Origin: Dyadobacter diqingensis
Lineage (GTDB): Bacteria > Bacteroidota > Bacteroidia > Cytophagales > Spirosomataceae
Assembly (NCBI RefSeq): GCF_024220585.1
Contig: NZ_JAMXKF010000005.1
Span: 289-64,288 of the forward strand
Reading direction: 5' to 3'
Length of the DNA: 64,000 nt
Numbering within the stretch: position 1 is the stretch's first letter; the number at the start of each line of letters is the position of its first letter. The notes beneath the pieces are model-generated. The model was not told the origin of the DNA, did no database searches, and saw only the letters and a list, made by a program, of their open reading frames with translations. Below, piece after piece: positions 42,780 through 52,465 of this stretch. The translations under genes and the position numbers were made by a program.

Positions 42780-44630
42780 ATGAAACGACTACTTTATTCC
42801 GTCATTTTTCTTCCTGCGACATTGACTTGCAGTACATTATTTCATGTTGCTTCCGCGCAGGTAGCACCTGCCCCGTCAAAAGTGGAAACTCTGACAGACA
42901 GTATACAAAGCAAACGCACACAGCGAAAAGAGCAACCTACGCCCGTGATCGGGGAGAAGTTACAAGGGAGTCAGCAGATCCAAAGTGATACCGTCATAGA
43001 CAATGCTAAAAGAAAGATTAAGAGTTGGAATGCCGATATAAATCCGGGTGTGATCGACCAGGCTATGCCGGATAGTATTGTCAGGAAATTGTTGGATAAA
43101 CATGACGTCGTGAATTCTTTTGAAATGCTGGAATTGATCAAAACAACCTTCGCCGGCAGGCTTAAAAAAAGTAATATTTACATTCCCAGGGACACTACAA
43201 CGTATCAGACACTGGTTACCCTGGGCGCTTTGAAGGGGCAAAATACGATGTCGTTAGACTCATTACAAAAGATTCAGAGTTATGTGGCGCTTCAGGGATT
43301 GTACGAAGAACTGGCCAGATACATTCTTTTTAAGGAAGAACTGGCGAGTTTTAACCGTGGAATCGAGCACAATCTGGATCTGATTGCCAGACAATCGGAT
43401 TTTATTTCGAGGAAGGAATTCTCCGAATACCGGTTTACGGAAACAAGCAGGCAGATACTGAAAGGGATTAATATCTATCATGACAATGATGTTTTTTGCC
43501 CGGTTATCAACAAAGACATGAATTATACCGGTGGTCTCAGGGTGGAGCTGACTACTGATCTGATCAAGATTAGGTTGCTTTCCAACACATTTCTTAGCGG
43601 GAAAGCATACCGGTTTGTCTCAAAAATTCCAGTAGTGAATTTTTTCTCAAAAGAGATACGGAGACTGAAAATAGACAACATCAGTTATCAGAGTATATTT
43701 TACGGGATAGAAGCATATACGCCTTATTTACGGTTTGACTCGGTAGGGACGGCGTTGCGTATGAACGGGAACCAGTATGCTCCGCTTGCAAAACTGGACA
43801 GAGATCATAGTTATCAGAATGACCGGCCCTTTGCCGGCATTGCCTACATCGGCAGGGCAAAGTACAGGATCAACGAAATGGGCACCGTCCGGGCGAGGGG
43901 TGAGTTTTCAATAGGTATTTTGGGAGGAAAGATCGGAGAATCTTTCCAGTCGGCGCTGCACCGGGATCTGACCATTGACTCACCGGCACCTATTGGCTGG
44001 GATAACCAGATTGCCGACGGAGGACGTCTTACAATCAATATGAGTCAGGCTATGGAGTTTATGCTTCTTTCCAGGGAAAATGATGTTTTTAAGAACATTG
44101 AAAATATAAAAGGTTACAAAGGAAGAACAAGTCTGAAGGATTGGATTAATGTTTATAGCACCATAGAAGGACGTATCGGGCAACAGATTACCTACGCTGG
44201 CGCGGGAGTCGGGTTTAGTAACCTTAATTTTAAGGAAAGAAGCGGCACGCAAATGATTAAAAACCGTCCCGGCAGAATTTACAATTTCATTTTTTCATTT
44301 GAGGTCAAATATCGCCGGGTTGTACATAACTCCATGCTGGAAGGTTTTGGGTGGTTTAAAACAAGAGAATTCGATAATGACGGCACTTCCGACGAGTCGC
44401 TTTCTAAATGGAAACTTGAAAAAAATGTAATAAATCGCAACATGATATTCACGGACTTGTTTGTAGGATTCCGGTCGATAAAAACCATGATATTTTTCAA
44501 CGCAACGATAAACAGTAGAGAATTTTACGGAGAGAAAATTGATAACAATCGGGAAGGGCAGAAGAGCCAGCTTTTCAATACCCAAAAGATCTATGCATTT
44601 GGTCGAATCGGATTTAATTTTTTGATGTAG
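42780..44630 (+). CDS. LpxR-like lipid A 3'-O-deacylase, long form
   Basis: The 616-residue protein has a signal peptide (about 1-27, ending ASAQ), an N-terminal region of about 190 residues not found in classic LpxR, and then the LpxR beta-barrel: YHDNDVFCPVINKDMNYTGGL near residues 232-252 (the DND active-site pair), EAYTPYLRF, QNDRPFAG, and the late block GGKIGESFQSALHRDL followed by IGWDNQI (catalytic-type His near 394). LpxR removes the 3' acyloxyacyl chain from lipid A in the outer membrane. The assignment is good for the fold; actual lipid A activity is inferred. It is monocistronic. Confidence 0.82.
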   Translation: MKRLLYSVIFLPATLTCSTLFHVASAQVAPAPSKVETLTDSIQSKRTQRKEQPTPVIGEKLQGSQQIQSDTVIDNAKRKIKSWNADINPGVIDQAMPDSIVRKLLDKHDVVNSFEMLELIKTTFAGRLKKSNIYIPRDTTTYQTLVTLGALKGQNTMSLDSLQKIQSYVALQGLYEELARYILFKEELASFNRGIEHNLDLIARQSDFISRKEFSEYRFTETSRQILKGINIYHDNDVFCPVINKDMNYTGGLRVELTTDLIKIRLLSNTFLSGKAYRFVSKIPVVNFFSKEIRRLKIDNISYQSIFYGIEAYTPYLRFDSVGTALRMNGNQYAPLAKLDRDHSYQNDRPFAGIAYIGRAKYRINEMGTVRARGEFSIGILGGKIGESFQSALHRDLTIDSPAPIGWDNQIADGGRLTINMSQAMEFMLLSRENDVFKNIENIKGYKGRTSLKDWINVYSTIEGRIGQQITYAGAGVGFSNLNFKERSGTQMIKNRPGRIYNFIFSFEVKYRRVVHNSMLEGFGWFKTREFDNDGTSDESLSKWKLEKNVINRNMIFTDLFVGFRSIKTMIFFNATINSREFYGEKIDNNREGQKSQLFNTQKIYAFGRIGFNFLM

Positions 44631-45237
44631 TTATTTTTTGTCTTTAGGAATTTGATAAGCAGATTTATTTTCTTAATCTTATGTCCTTGAATTGATATCG
44701 GGTTAAAATGCTAGTTTTGCGTTGCAATTTTGCTTGAAAATGGCTTAGAAAATGGGTCAGAGCTACTAAAGTTACACAATTCCGCAGTAAGAAAAGAGGT
44801 TTGGATTTCTCGAAATGAAGGACATTTTTAATCATTAACAGGTTGGCGTTTTGGTGATTTTGATGTCTAAGGCTATTATGGGTTTGATACTTGGATGTTT
44901 TCGGTTTGGGCCTAGAATAATCGCTGGTCATACATAGCAGAAATTTAACATAAGCATAATTTTGTCTTAAATAGTAAGCTGGTACGTGTGTCAGGTTGAA
45001 GGTGTATTTCTGGACAGTTTAGTAGATTTGTTGTGCCGAATCTGGAATTAATGTTCCGGTAGTCTGGGTTTACATGTGACAATCATGGCTATGTATTAAA
45101 ATAGGAGGACCGTCAGCAACAATCATGACGCTCCAACAGGCAGATTTTGTTTTGCCAGGCATCAGGGAATTTAGCTTTGCTTTATTGGATAACCATAACG
45201 CTACTTTCCAAAATAGAGTAATATAAATTATACCAGC
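44631..45237. other. Intergenic region with no gene seen
   Basis: About 600 AT-rich bases. A minus-strand frame of 88 codons (44665-44931) has low-complexity, basic content and no family likeness. No strong palindrome was noticed. Confidence 0.45.
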
Positions 45238-45885
45238 ATGAAAATTGCAATAATAGATAAATACCCACTACTTCGTTCGGGATTGAAATACTTTCTTAAA
45301 AAACATTATGCAAAGGCAATTGTGGTGGAATCCAGATCTGTTTCCTCATTTAAGGAGGAAAGTCTGGGACAGGAGGACCTGATCATCATTGGGATCAGCC
45401 AGTCGGCCCAGGATGATAATCTGGAATTGATACGTGAGGTCAAAAGATTATATCCAATGGTGAAGTTTATCGGATTTGACGAAAACCCTGAACCGTCCAT
45501 GGTTGTGGCATATATAAAAGCCGGAATTAGAGGTTATCTTACCAAGCAGACGGACATTTCTCAGCTTCAGGAGTGTATTGCGCAAGTATTGGAAGGCAAG
45601 ATTTATATGAGTCAGGAGATTATGGAAGTCATCATGGAGGCAGAAAGCAACCTGATTGAACGAAGAGAAAAGCGGGCAAATCTATCACGGCTTACGGCGC
45701 ATGAGTACAAAATAGCAAGGTATTTAAGCGAGGGTATGAAAACGGGCGAAATTGCTGGTGTGTTGAATCGGAAGCCATCGACGGTTAGTACCATCAAATC
45801 GAAGATATTTTTCAAACTGCGCGTCGATAATGTAATAAAACTAAGAGATGAACTCGACCAGATTGAAATGAGAGATATAAAATGA
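45238..45885 (+). CDS. NarL-type response regulator with pseudo-receiver
   Basis: The 215-residue protein has a receiver-like domain (about 1-120) and a LuxR/NarL helix-turn-helix (about 145-205, LSRLTAHEYKIARYLSEGMKTGEIAGVL). The phospho-acceptor position in DLIIIGISQS is Gly52, not Asp, and only one of the two acidic residues at the start (D7, followed by Lys) is present; Lys103 in GYLTKQ is kept. It therefore cannot be phosphorylated in the normal way and probably acts by other signals or by dimerisation. No histidine kinase is adjacent. It is convergent with the canonical regulator at 46139. Confidence 0.88.
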   Translation: MKIAIIDKYPLLRSGLKYFLKKHYAKAIVVESRSVSSFKEESLGQEDLIIIGISQSAQDDNLELIREVKRLYPMVKFIGFDENPEPSMVVAYIKAGIRGYLTKQTDISQLQECIAQVLEGKIYMSQEIMEVIMEAESNLIERREKRANLSRLTAHEYKIARYLSEGMKTGEIAGVLNRKPSTVSTIKSKIFFKLRVDNVIKLRDELDQIEMRDIK

Positions 45886-46138
45886 AATCAAAAGTGATGT
45901 AAAATTATTGCTTCGTGGAGTCCGAAGACGGTTTGATATGGAGCAATTTGCATACTGAAAACAACGAGGATTATTGTGATAAACTGATCCTAATCCCAGT
46001 TTGAATTTGATAAATGCCTGAATAACCGAATGTTTTAATGGAGTGTAATAAATTTCAGACAGGTATAACTATGTTGTATATACGTTTATCGGCTTATGTC
46101 TTTTCGTGGTCTCATAAAATGACTCTGGGTGGCATGAA

Positions 46139-46771
46139 TTAGTACTTTCTTGCAAAATTTGATTTTTTCTTAACAAGCTCGACGATGTTTGTAACATCAA
46201 ATTTTCGAAAAATATTCTGTTTGTGGGTGCTGACAGTTGTGTCTTTTACGTGAAGTTCCAAGGCAATTTCCTTTGTCCATTTACCCATAATAAGCATATC
46301 CATAATTTCGGTTTCCCGTTTAGTAAGCATCTCCACCGGATTAGTCACGCCTGGTGTTGGTAAACCGGAAACCACCAGTTCCCAGAGATCACTGCTAAAA
46401 TACTTTCGATTGGATAAAACCGTGTCAACTGCGGTTATGACTTCGTGTTCAGAAGCGTTTTTTGATACAAAACCGTTGGCGCCAGCGTGGATATACGATA
46501 CCGCATGTGTTTTTTCATCAAGCCCCGAGAAAATTAGAATGGGTACTCCTCGCTGTTTCAGCCGTAAATTTTTAATCATGCTGGCTGTTCCGCCACCTGG
46601 GATCCCTATGTCGAGGATGATCAGATTCAGGCCGATCTGGGAGACAATATCAAGAGCATTGTAAAATGTGTCGGCTTTTAAAACTGAGAACTCCGGAAAG
46701 TTTTCCCGAAGTGTCATTTCAACAGCCATACTCACGATTGGATGGTCTTCGACAATTAGTATCTCACGCAT
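46139..46771 (-). CDS. NarL-type response regulator
   Basis: The 210-residue protein has a complete receiver: acidic pair E8-D9 (IVEDHP), phospho-acceptor D54 (LIILDIGIPGGG), Thr/Ser in IFSGL and Lys in GFVSKNASE. A LuxR/NarL helix-turn-helix follows (about 150-203, LTKRETEIMDMLIMGKWTKEIALELHVKDTTVSTHKQNIFRKF). No partner kinase is in the window. It reads away from the large non-coding region that also precedes the adhesin gene. Confidence 0.92.
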   Translation of the reverse strand: MREILIVEDHPIVSMAVEMTLRENFPEFSVLKADTFYNALDIVSQIGLNLIILDIGIPGGGTASMIKNLRLKQRGVPILIFSGLDEKTHAVSYIHAGANGFVSKNASEHEVITAVDTVLSNRKYFSSDLWELVVSGLPTPGVTNPVEMLTKRETEIMDMLIMGKWTKEIALELHVKDTTVSTHKQNIFRKFDVTNIVELVKKKSNFARKY

Positions 46772-47202
46772 TATCAGTTTTCAATTTGGTGGCGATCTTT
46801 TTATTACAATTTGGTCCGTCCGATTGTACACCCACTTTCTGGAACGAAGCAAAGTCTCGCGATTTGAAACAAAGGTCTATCAGAATAGGGCCAAAATCTG
46901 AGTCTGTATATCTTTTATCGGGCAGACCACCTCCGATCAGGAAAGTGGAGGCCATATATATCGAAACTCGTATATAGTTGTACGTCATTACTTGAATCAA
47001 AGAAATACTCAGATTTTCTGTTTCTCTTATGGCCTTTTTTCGTAATTATTTGTCCACGGTTAAGTCACTACAAATATAAATGATCGGATTCATTTACAAT
47101 TAATTATTTGTCTATATGACAATAGAAATTATTCGAGTTGACTTATTGGATAACGCTACGTTGAAGTTGATTTATTCGTGCATTAAACACTAAAGAGTGA
47201 AT

Positions 47203-47228
47203 AATTACACCAAATAAATGGTGTAATT
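47203..47228. promoter_or_regulatory. Palindrome AATTACACCA-N6-TGGTGTAATT
   Basis: Perfect 10-bp arms (47203-47212 and 47219-47228) flank a 6-base spacer. Two more GTGTAA(T/C)T half-sites follow on the plus strand at 47253-47260 and 47291-47298. It is about 430 bases from the regulator ATG and 815 from the adhesin ATG. An operator for a dimeric regulator is the simplest reading; the protein is unknown. Confidence 0.5.
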
Positions 47229-47887
47229 GATATATTTCATTGTGTTATTTAGGTGTAACTTAGTCGTTTTATAGCTTTCTTAGTCAAAAAGTGTAATTAA
47301 ATATTCGAATAGGGATATTAATGCTAATTATCGATTAATTTCGATATTTCGACAAAATTAATTCTACATTCTTTGTTTTTATCGTTCTATACATTTGTAA
47401 CATCCTGTTGGAGCTGCTCAGGAAGTTTTTAGAATATATTTGACATGACCTCTAATATATAAATGGCCTAATCATTAATAGAAGATTGCTGAAAGTTTTT
47501 TACCTGATGATTTTTGTTCTTTTTCGTTTGATTGTCAGTATGTTATGAAATTGAGCTCAATATTTTAAACTTATATACAGATGAGGTCGAGCTGTAAGTA
47601 TCGGCAATAGTTTCTGAAATACAATATTGTTGAGCCAGTTATGTAGGTCCGCATTGGTAGTTTCTCCCAGGCATAATTTAGATAATATTAATGCAACTCG
47701 ATATTTAACTAGATAAAACACTATACGCACAGGTTGTTATGAGAGGCTACTGACTAATTGTCCAGAAATATAGTTTCGGTTTTATTTTGTAACCGACGGA
47801 GATAAAGTACGCAGACTGAAATTTTCACACTAACAAAAACACACTTGAAATTCTCCATCATTGTAAACGACTTATTACTAAGTCATT

Positions 47888-47992
47888 GCGCCTGGTTAAG
47901 GCGCCGAGGTCCCTGATGTCTAGGTTCAGGGGAAATCATCTCCTGGTTCAAGCCATACTTCACTACCTGCTGGCGAATTCAAAAGATTCGCC
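47888..47992 (+). promoter_or_regulatory. Structured leader: three successive stem-loops before the adhesin gene
   Basis: Three hairpins follow one another: GCGCC/GGCGC (47888-47904), CCCTGA/TCAGGG (47911-47931) and GGCGAAT/ATTCGCC (47972-47992). They stand out in otherwise AT-rich sequence and end 51 bases before the ATG at 48043. They suggest a folded 5' untranslated region, with a possible role in mRNA stability or translation control. No known riboswitch was recognised. Confidence 0.45.
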
Positions 47993-48042
47993 GTAAAACT
48001 TTGCATTTTTTATAGTCAATTTCAACCAAATAAATTAATCAG

Positions 48043-51000
48043 ATGAATTCAGATTTACACAAGGGAATCCGGAGATTAATACTCACGGTGATGGCTCTGT
48101 CCTGTTGGGGCATGGCCAGCGCGCAAGCCCCAACTTCAACAGTGGTAAACAATACCAACTGTACAACTGCAAACGGAAGTATTACTTTCACGGCACCTAC
48201 ACCCACGGCAAATTTCTTATTTAGTATTGACGGTGGAAATACCTTTGGTGCCACAGGACAAACAGTGTTTTCGGGCCTGTTTGGCGGGACTTATTCGACA
48301 GTATCAAAAAACATTGCAACAGGTGTTGTGTCGGCCGTTACCAGCAAGGTGCTGACCAACCCGTCGACCGCAGCTCCGGTCTCAGCTGTTGTAAATAGTA
48401 CAAGTTGTACACCTGTTAACGGCTCAATCACTTTTAGCAGCCCAACACCGGTAGCAAACTATCAGTACAGTATCGATGGTGGCGTAACGTTTGGCACTGC
48501 CGGGCAAACTGTTTTTTCTGGGTTGAGTGCCGGAACTTATGCAACGGTTGCCAGGTCGGTGGTTACGAATTGTGTATCTGATATCGTTCTAAAAACCATT
48601 ACGGCAACTGCCGTTACGGCACCGACAAGTACGGTCACGGCGGTAACAAATTGTAACATTCCCAATGGTGTTATTACTTTCAGTGCCCCAACGCCTGTTG
48701 CCAACTATCTTTTCAGCATTGACGGCGGTGCCACCTATGGCACGCCCGGACAGACTGCTTTTTTAGGATTGAATAAGGGTACATATGCAACACGCGCTAA
48801 ACTGGTATCTTCAGGTTGTGAGTCGGCTGTGGTAAACAAAACCGTGGTTACAGCTGTGGTGACTGCACCGACGACTGCTATTATAAGCCCAACCAGTTGT
48901 ACAACCCCCAATGGCAGAATTACATTCTCGGCGCCAACGCCCGTAGCAAATTATATGTTTAGCATCAACGGAGGGGCAACTTTCGGAACGGCCGGGCAGA
49001 CTATTTTTAATACACTTTCAGGCGGAACTTATCAGACGGTCGCAAAACTGATTTCATCAGGGTGCGTGTCCGCGCCTGTGGCAAAAACACTGGTCGCTCC
49101 GGTAGTTACCGCGCCAACTTCAACTGTGATCAATTCTACAAGCTGCAATACTCCGAACGGTAGAATTACTTTCTCGGCTCCTACGCCGCTTACCAGCTAT
49201 CAGTTTAGTGTGGATGGTGGTGTTACGTTTGGAACAGCCGGGCAGACCGTTTTTAACGGACTGGCAGCAGGTACCTACAAGACAGTTGCAAAGCTGATCT
49301 CTTCGGGTTGTATTTCGGCAGGTGTAAATAAGGTGATCACCAACACCATTCCGGTTGCACCCACGTCGGCAGTGACTCCGACCGCTTGTAATGGAAACAC
49401 GGGTATCATTACCTTTTCGGCACCAACTCCGACTTCCAATTATCAATTCAGTATCGACAACGGAGCTACCTTTGCTGCATTGGGTACAAGTTCATTCTTC
49501 AACCTGCCGGCAGGTACTTATCAGACCAGGGCAAAGCTCGTGTCGACTGGCTGTGTTTCAGCAGCGGTTGCCAAAGTGGTCACAGTTGCGGTGACGGCCG
49601 TACCAGTATCATCAGTCGTAGCTGTAACAAATTGTAACGCTCCCAACGGAACGATCAACTTTACAGGCCCGACACCGCTTGCCAATTTTGAATTCAGTGT
49701 AGACAATGGTGCAACCTTTCATCCGGCAGGAGATCCGTCGTTTTCGGTATTAACAGGCGGAACATATCAGACAAAGGCACGTACGATTGCAACAGGTTGT
49801 GTTTCTGCGGCTGTTGCAAAAGTTATAACCCTGCCTGCGGTTACAGCACCGACTTCTACGGTTGTCAATTCAACGAACTGTGCTGCCCCGAACGGAAGCA
49901 TAACCTTTACCGCCCCAAGTGCGGCCAATTATGTATTCAGTATCGACGGCGGTCTCACTTTTGGTGCACCAGGCGTTACAACATTTTTTAACCTTAGCGG
50001 AGATGTATATCCAACGGTCTCCAGGCTTGTATCGTCAGGATGTATTTCGGCTCGTGTGAACAAAACCGTAACCAAACCGATTAACGCGGGAGCGGACGTC
50101 GAAGTATGTAAAGACCAGTGGGCAACGATTACTTCTACTGCTGCGACGGGTGCTTCCTGGTCGGTTGCTACGGGTAACCCATCCGTTGCCACGATCGTGT
50201 CCCCCAATGCGACCTCTACGCTGGTAAAAGGATTAACTGTCGCAGGAACGTACAAATTTATATGGAAAACTGCGTCATGCGCTGACACATTGAGCGTCGT
50301 TGTTAATGATTGCAGCAGCCCGATCGGTTGTACAAATACTGCATTTTTGTACCAGTCTGTGGCGCCATCAGGAACTGATATTATTGGTCTTGACATATCG
50401 ACAGGAAACCAGACGACGCTTTATCCGAATGTGACACCAAACAACTTTAACATTAACGGTGTAGGTTACAATGTAACGGATGGTCATATCTGGGGAAGTT
50501 ATATCGGAACGCCCGGGATGGTAGCGAGAATTGGCGCTGACGGGGTGCCGGTTCTGTTTACAATACCCGGGATCGAGCAATATAATGTAGGAACAGTAGA
50601 TAACAACGGTGTACTTTACTTGTATTCTTCCAACGATACCAAGATTTATAAAGTAGATGTAAACCCATCTTCTCCGACCTATCTAACCTTGTTGTCGCCG
50701 GTATTAACCACCACGGGAGCGGCCGTAGCCGACTGGGCATTCAATCCGGTAGATGGTTTTCTTTACGGTGTAAGTACAAATGCATCAGCTCCTTTACATG
50801 AACTTCTGAAAGTTAATATCAACACTGGTGCGATTACTACTTTGGGAGCAGTTACAGGCACTGCGGCATTTAATGCGGGAGCCTTTGGTGCTGCTTATTT
50901 TGACGCATTAGGTAACCTGTATGTTGGGGATAACCTGGCAGGCGGTGTTCATAAAATAAGTACTGTACAGAATGTTATAGGAAACACCACGGCGGCATTA

Positions 51001-52128
51001 CGTTCACAAGGGCAGCCTTCGCAGGGAAATGACGGAGCGCTTTGCCAGTTCGCATGCGTAAAACCGGATGCAGGTCCTGATATTGATGTTATTTGTATGA
51101 CGGCAACGGCCAAAATGAAAGCAACGCAGGTTTCAGGTATCGGCTGGCTAACCATGGCAGGAAACCCGGGAACGGCTACAATAGCACGTCCTGACAGCGC
51201 CAATACGGTTATCTCTGGTTTCAGTGCTCCTGGTAAGTATAATTTCATCTGGACCAATGGCGGCGGCTGTAATGATACTACTTCAATTACCGTGGTAGAT
51301 GGCTGTGTGGTAGACAGAAAAACGGTAAGTCTTACCTGCCCGCCATCACCAGTAGTGATTTGCGCAACACTGGGGGCGGCAACACGTGACAGTACTACCA
51401 TTTATACAGTTGGAGCCCTTAGCGCGGCCGACTCAACACAGGGTTCTTTGGATATTGACGACAACGGGTGTGCCGTGTGGATCGCCAATGTAAGTCAGAC
51501 AGATACAATACGCACATTTATTTCTGCTTGTCATGGATCGGTATGTGATACAACCAACATTACAATATATCCGCCGGCAATTGATTGTGCGTTGCCTGTA
51601 AAACTGGTTAGTTTTGATGTAACTAAAATGGATGATGCCAGTGTACTTTTACAATGGGTAACAGCCAGTGAAGAGAACAGCAAAGAGTTTACCATCGAAC
51701 GAAGTGAGGATGCCAGGAACTGGCGTGCAATCCGGACAGTCTCAGCGGCCAAGTCAAGCAGTGGGACATTAAAATATAACAGTTCCGATCATGATCCTTA
51801 TCCTGGCGTCAACTATTACCGTTTAAAAATGATTGATCAGGACGAGACATATACTTACAGCCGAATCAGGAGTGTGGATTTGGGTGGAGAACCAGCAGTA
51901 ACGATTTATCCAAACCCTGCCAGTACATCTCTTAGTATTCGTGCAACGGGTATGAATCAGGTTGAACGCGTTGAGATTATCAATTCAACGGGATCATCAG
52001 TTTACAAATCGGCGGGTGTACCTAACGGAGAGATCAACGTAAAATCATTTGCTCCCGGGATATACCTTGTACGGCTTATCCGCAAGGACGGATCCGTAAG
52101 TGTTCAAAAAGTAACAATTGTCAAATAA
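48043..52128 (+). CDS. Large T9SS-sorted surface protein with eight SprB-like repeats
   Basis: The 1361-residue protein has a signal peptide (about 1-28, ending ASAQ), eight repeats of about 81 residues (29-679), an Ig-like segment, a beta-propeller-like part resembling DUF6923 (about 765-1000; IIGLDISTGNQTTLYP), further Ig-like units, a fibronectin-like stalk (LPVKLVSFD near 1184) and a T9SS type A sorting domain (YPNPASTSLS near 1290, FAPGIYLVRLIRKDG near the end). It should be exported by Sec, cross the outer membrane by T9SS, and act as an adhesin or gliding/biofilm protein; the function is inferred. A strong terminator follows. It lies downstream of the non-coding region 46772-48042. Confidence 0.9.
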   Translation: MNSDLHKGIRRLILTVMALSCWGMASAQAPTSTVVNNTNCTTANGSITFTAPTPTANFLFSIDGGNTFGATGQTVFSGLFGGTYSTVSKNIATGVVSAVTSKVLTNPSTAAPVSAVVNSTSCTPVNGSITFSSPTPVANYQYSIDGGVTFGTAGQTVFSGLSAGTYATVARSVVTNCVSDIVLKTITATAVTAPTSTVTAVTNCNIPNGVITFSAPTPVANYLFSIDGGATYGTPGQTAFLGLNKGTYATRAKLVSSGCESAVVNKTVVTAVVTAPTTAIISPTSCTTPNGRITFSAPTPVANYMFSINGGATFGTAGQTIFNTLSGGTYQTVAKLISSGCVSAPVAKTLVAPVVTAPTSTVINSTSCNTPNGRITFSAPTPLTSYQFSVDGGVTFGTAGQTVFNGLAAGTYKTVAKLISSGCISAGVNKVITNTIPVAPTSAVTPTACNGNTGIITFSAPTPTSNYQFSIDNGATFAALGTSSFFNLPAGTYQTRAKLVSTGCVSAAVAKVVTVAVTAVPVSSVVAVTNCNAPNGTINFTGPTPLANFEFSVDNGATFHPAGDPSFSVLTGGTYQTKARTIATGCVSAAVAKVITLPAVTAPTSTVVNSTNCAAPNGSITFTAPSAANYVFSIDGGLTFGAPGVTTFFNLSGDVYPTVSRLVSSGCISARVNKTVTKPINAGADVEVCKDQWATITSTAATGASWSVATGNPSVATIVSPNATSTLVKGLTVAGTYKFIWKTASCADTLSVVVNDCSSPIGCTNTAFLYQSVAPSGTDIIGLDISTGNQTTLYPNVTPNNFNINGVGYNVTDGHIWGSYIGTPGMVARIGADGVPVLFTIPGIEQYNVGTVDNNGVLYLYSSNDTKIYKVDVNPSSPTYLTLLSPVLTTTGAAVADWAFNPVDGFLYGVSTNASAPLHELLKVNINTGAITTLGAVTGTAAFNAGAFGAAYFDALGNLYVGDNLAGGVHKISTVQNVIGNTTAALRSQGQPSQGNDGALCQFACVKPDAGPDIDVICMTATAKMKATQVSGIGWLTMAGNPGTATIARPDSANTVISGFSAPGKYNFIWTNGGGCNDTTSITVVDGCVVDRKTVSLTCPPSPVVICATLGAATRDSTTIYTVGALSAADSTQGSLDIDDNGCAVWIANVSQTDTIRTFISACHGSVCDTTNITIYPPAIDCALPVKLVSFDVTKMDDASVLLQWVTASEENSKEFTIERSEDARNWRAIRTVSAAKSSSGTLKYNSSDHDPYPGVNYYRLKMIDQDETYTYSRIRSVDLGGEPAVTIYPNPASTSLSIRATGMNQVERVEIINSTGSSVYKSAGVPNGEINVKSFAPGIYLVRLIRKDGSVSVQKVTIVK
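48127..50079 (+). repeat. Eight in-frame tandem repeats of about 244 bases in the adhesin gene
   Basis: Each unit encodes about 81 residues opening with (A/V)P(T/V)S-type sequence and Cys, then NG-ITF--PTP, YxFSIDGGxTF, FxxLxxGTYxT and SGCxS. Repeats 4 and 5 are the most alike. Repeat 1 lacks the second Cys (ATGVVS in place of SSGCVS) and repeat 6 has a shortened opening. The pattern resembles SprB repeats. The copies have diverged at the DNA level, so recent expansion is not strong. Confidence 0.85.
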
Positions 52129-52182
52129 TTCCAATCTAATGGATAATTATTTGTTCATCTGACGATTGTATAGTGAGATTGT

Positions 52183-52217
52183 AAAATACCCTTCTGAGTT
52201 TTTCAGAAGGGTATTTT
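52183..52217 (+). terminator. Intrinsic terminator of the adhesin gene
   Basis: A perfect 15-bp stem, AAAATACCCTTCTGA (52183-52197) with its complement (52203-52217), closes a 5-nt loop and is followed by a T. It begins 55 bases after the stop codon; A/T at the stem base makes it effective in both directions. Confidence 0.88.
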
Positions 52218-52465
52218 TGTTTTGGGTAACGGGCGTCGGGTAGATTTGGAACAATTGACAATTTGATGTACGTACGTTATGCGAGATTCATGTTTGTTCA
52301 TTTCAGTAAAACAATTAACACAACACCTTTTTGACCGTGCAGTGGTCACCACAGGTAAAATGCTGCCAAGGAATATTGAAAAATATTTGGGCAAGGAGAA
52401 GAACAGAAAAAAGAGGAGCAGCGAAACAAAGACTGTAATATTGATATTTTTTGTAATTAATAAAC

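Larger units (their letters stand above)
46772..48042. other. Large AT-rich non-coding region between a regulator and the adhesin gene
   Basis: These 1271 bases contain no open frame with protein-like content in any frame. They hold a strong palindrome with extra half-sites (47203-47298) and three successive stem-loops in the last 155 bases before the adhesin ATG, both listed separately. The size is unusual for this gene-dense window and suggests regulated expression or a long leader RNA. A small RNA gene cannot be excluded. Confidence 0.6.

Noticed and set aside
44665..44931. 88-codon minus-strand frame as a gene
   Set aside because: The composition is basic and low in complexity, with no recognisable features, in AT-rich intergenic DNA.
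48127..50079. CRISPR array or non-coding tandem repeat
   Set aside because: The repeats are about 244 bases, in frame, and encode regular protein units.
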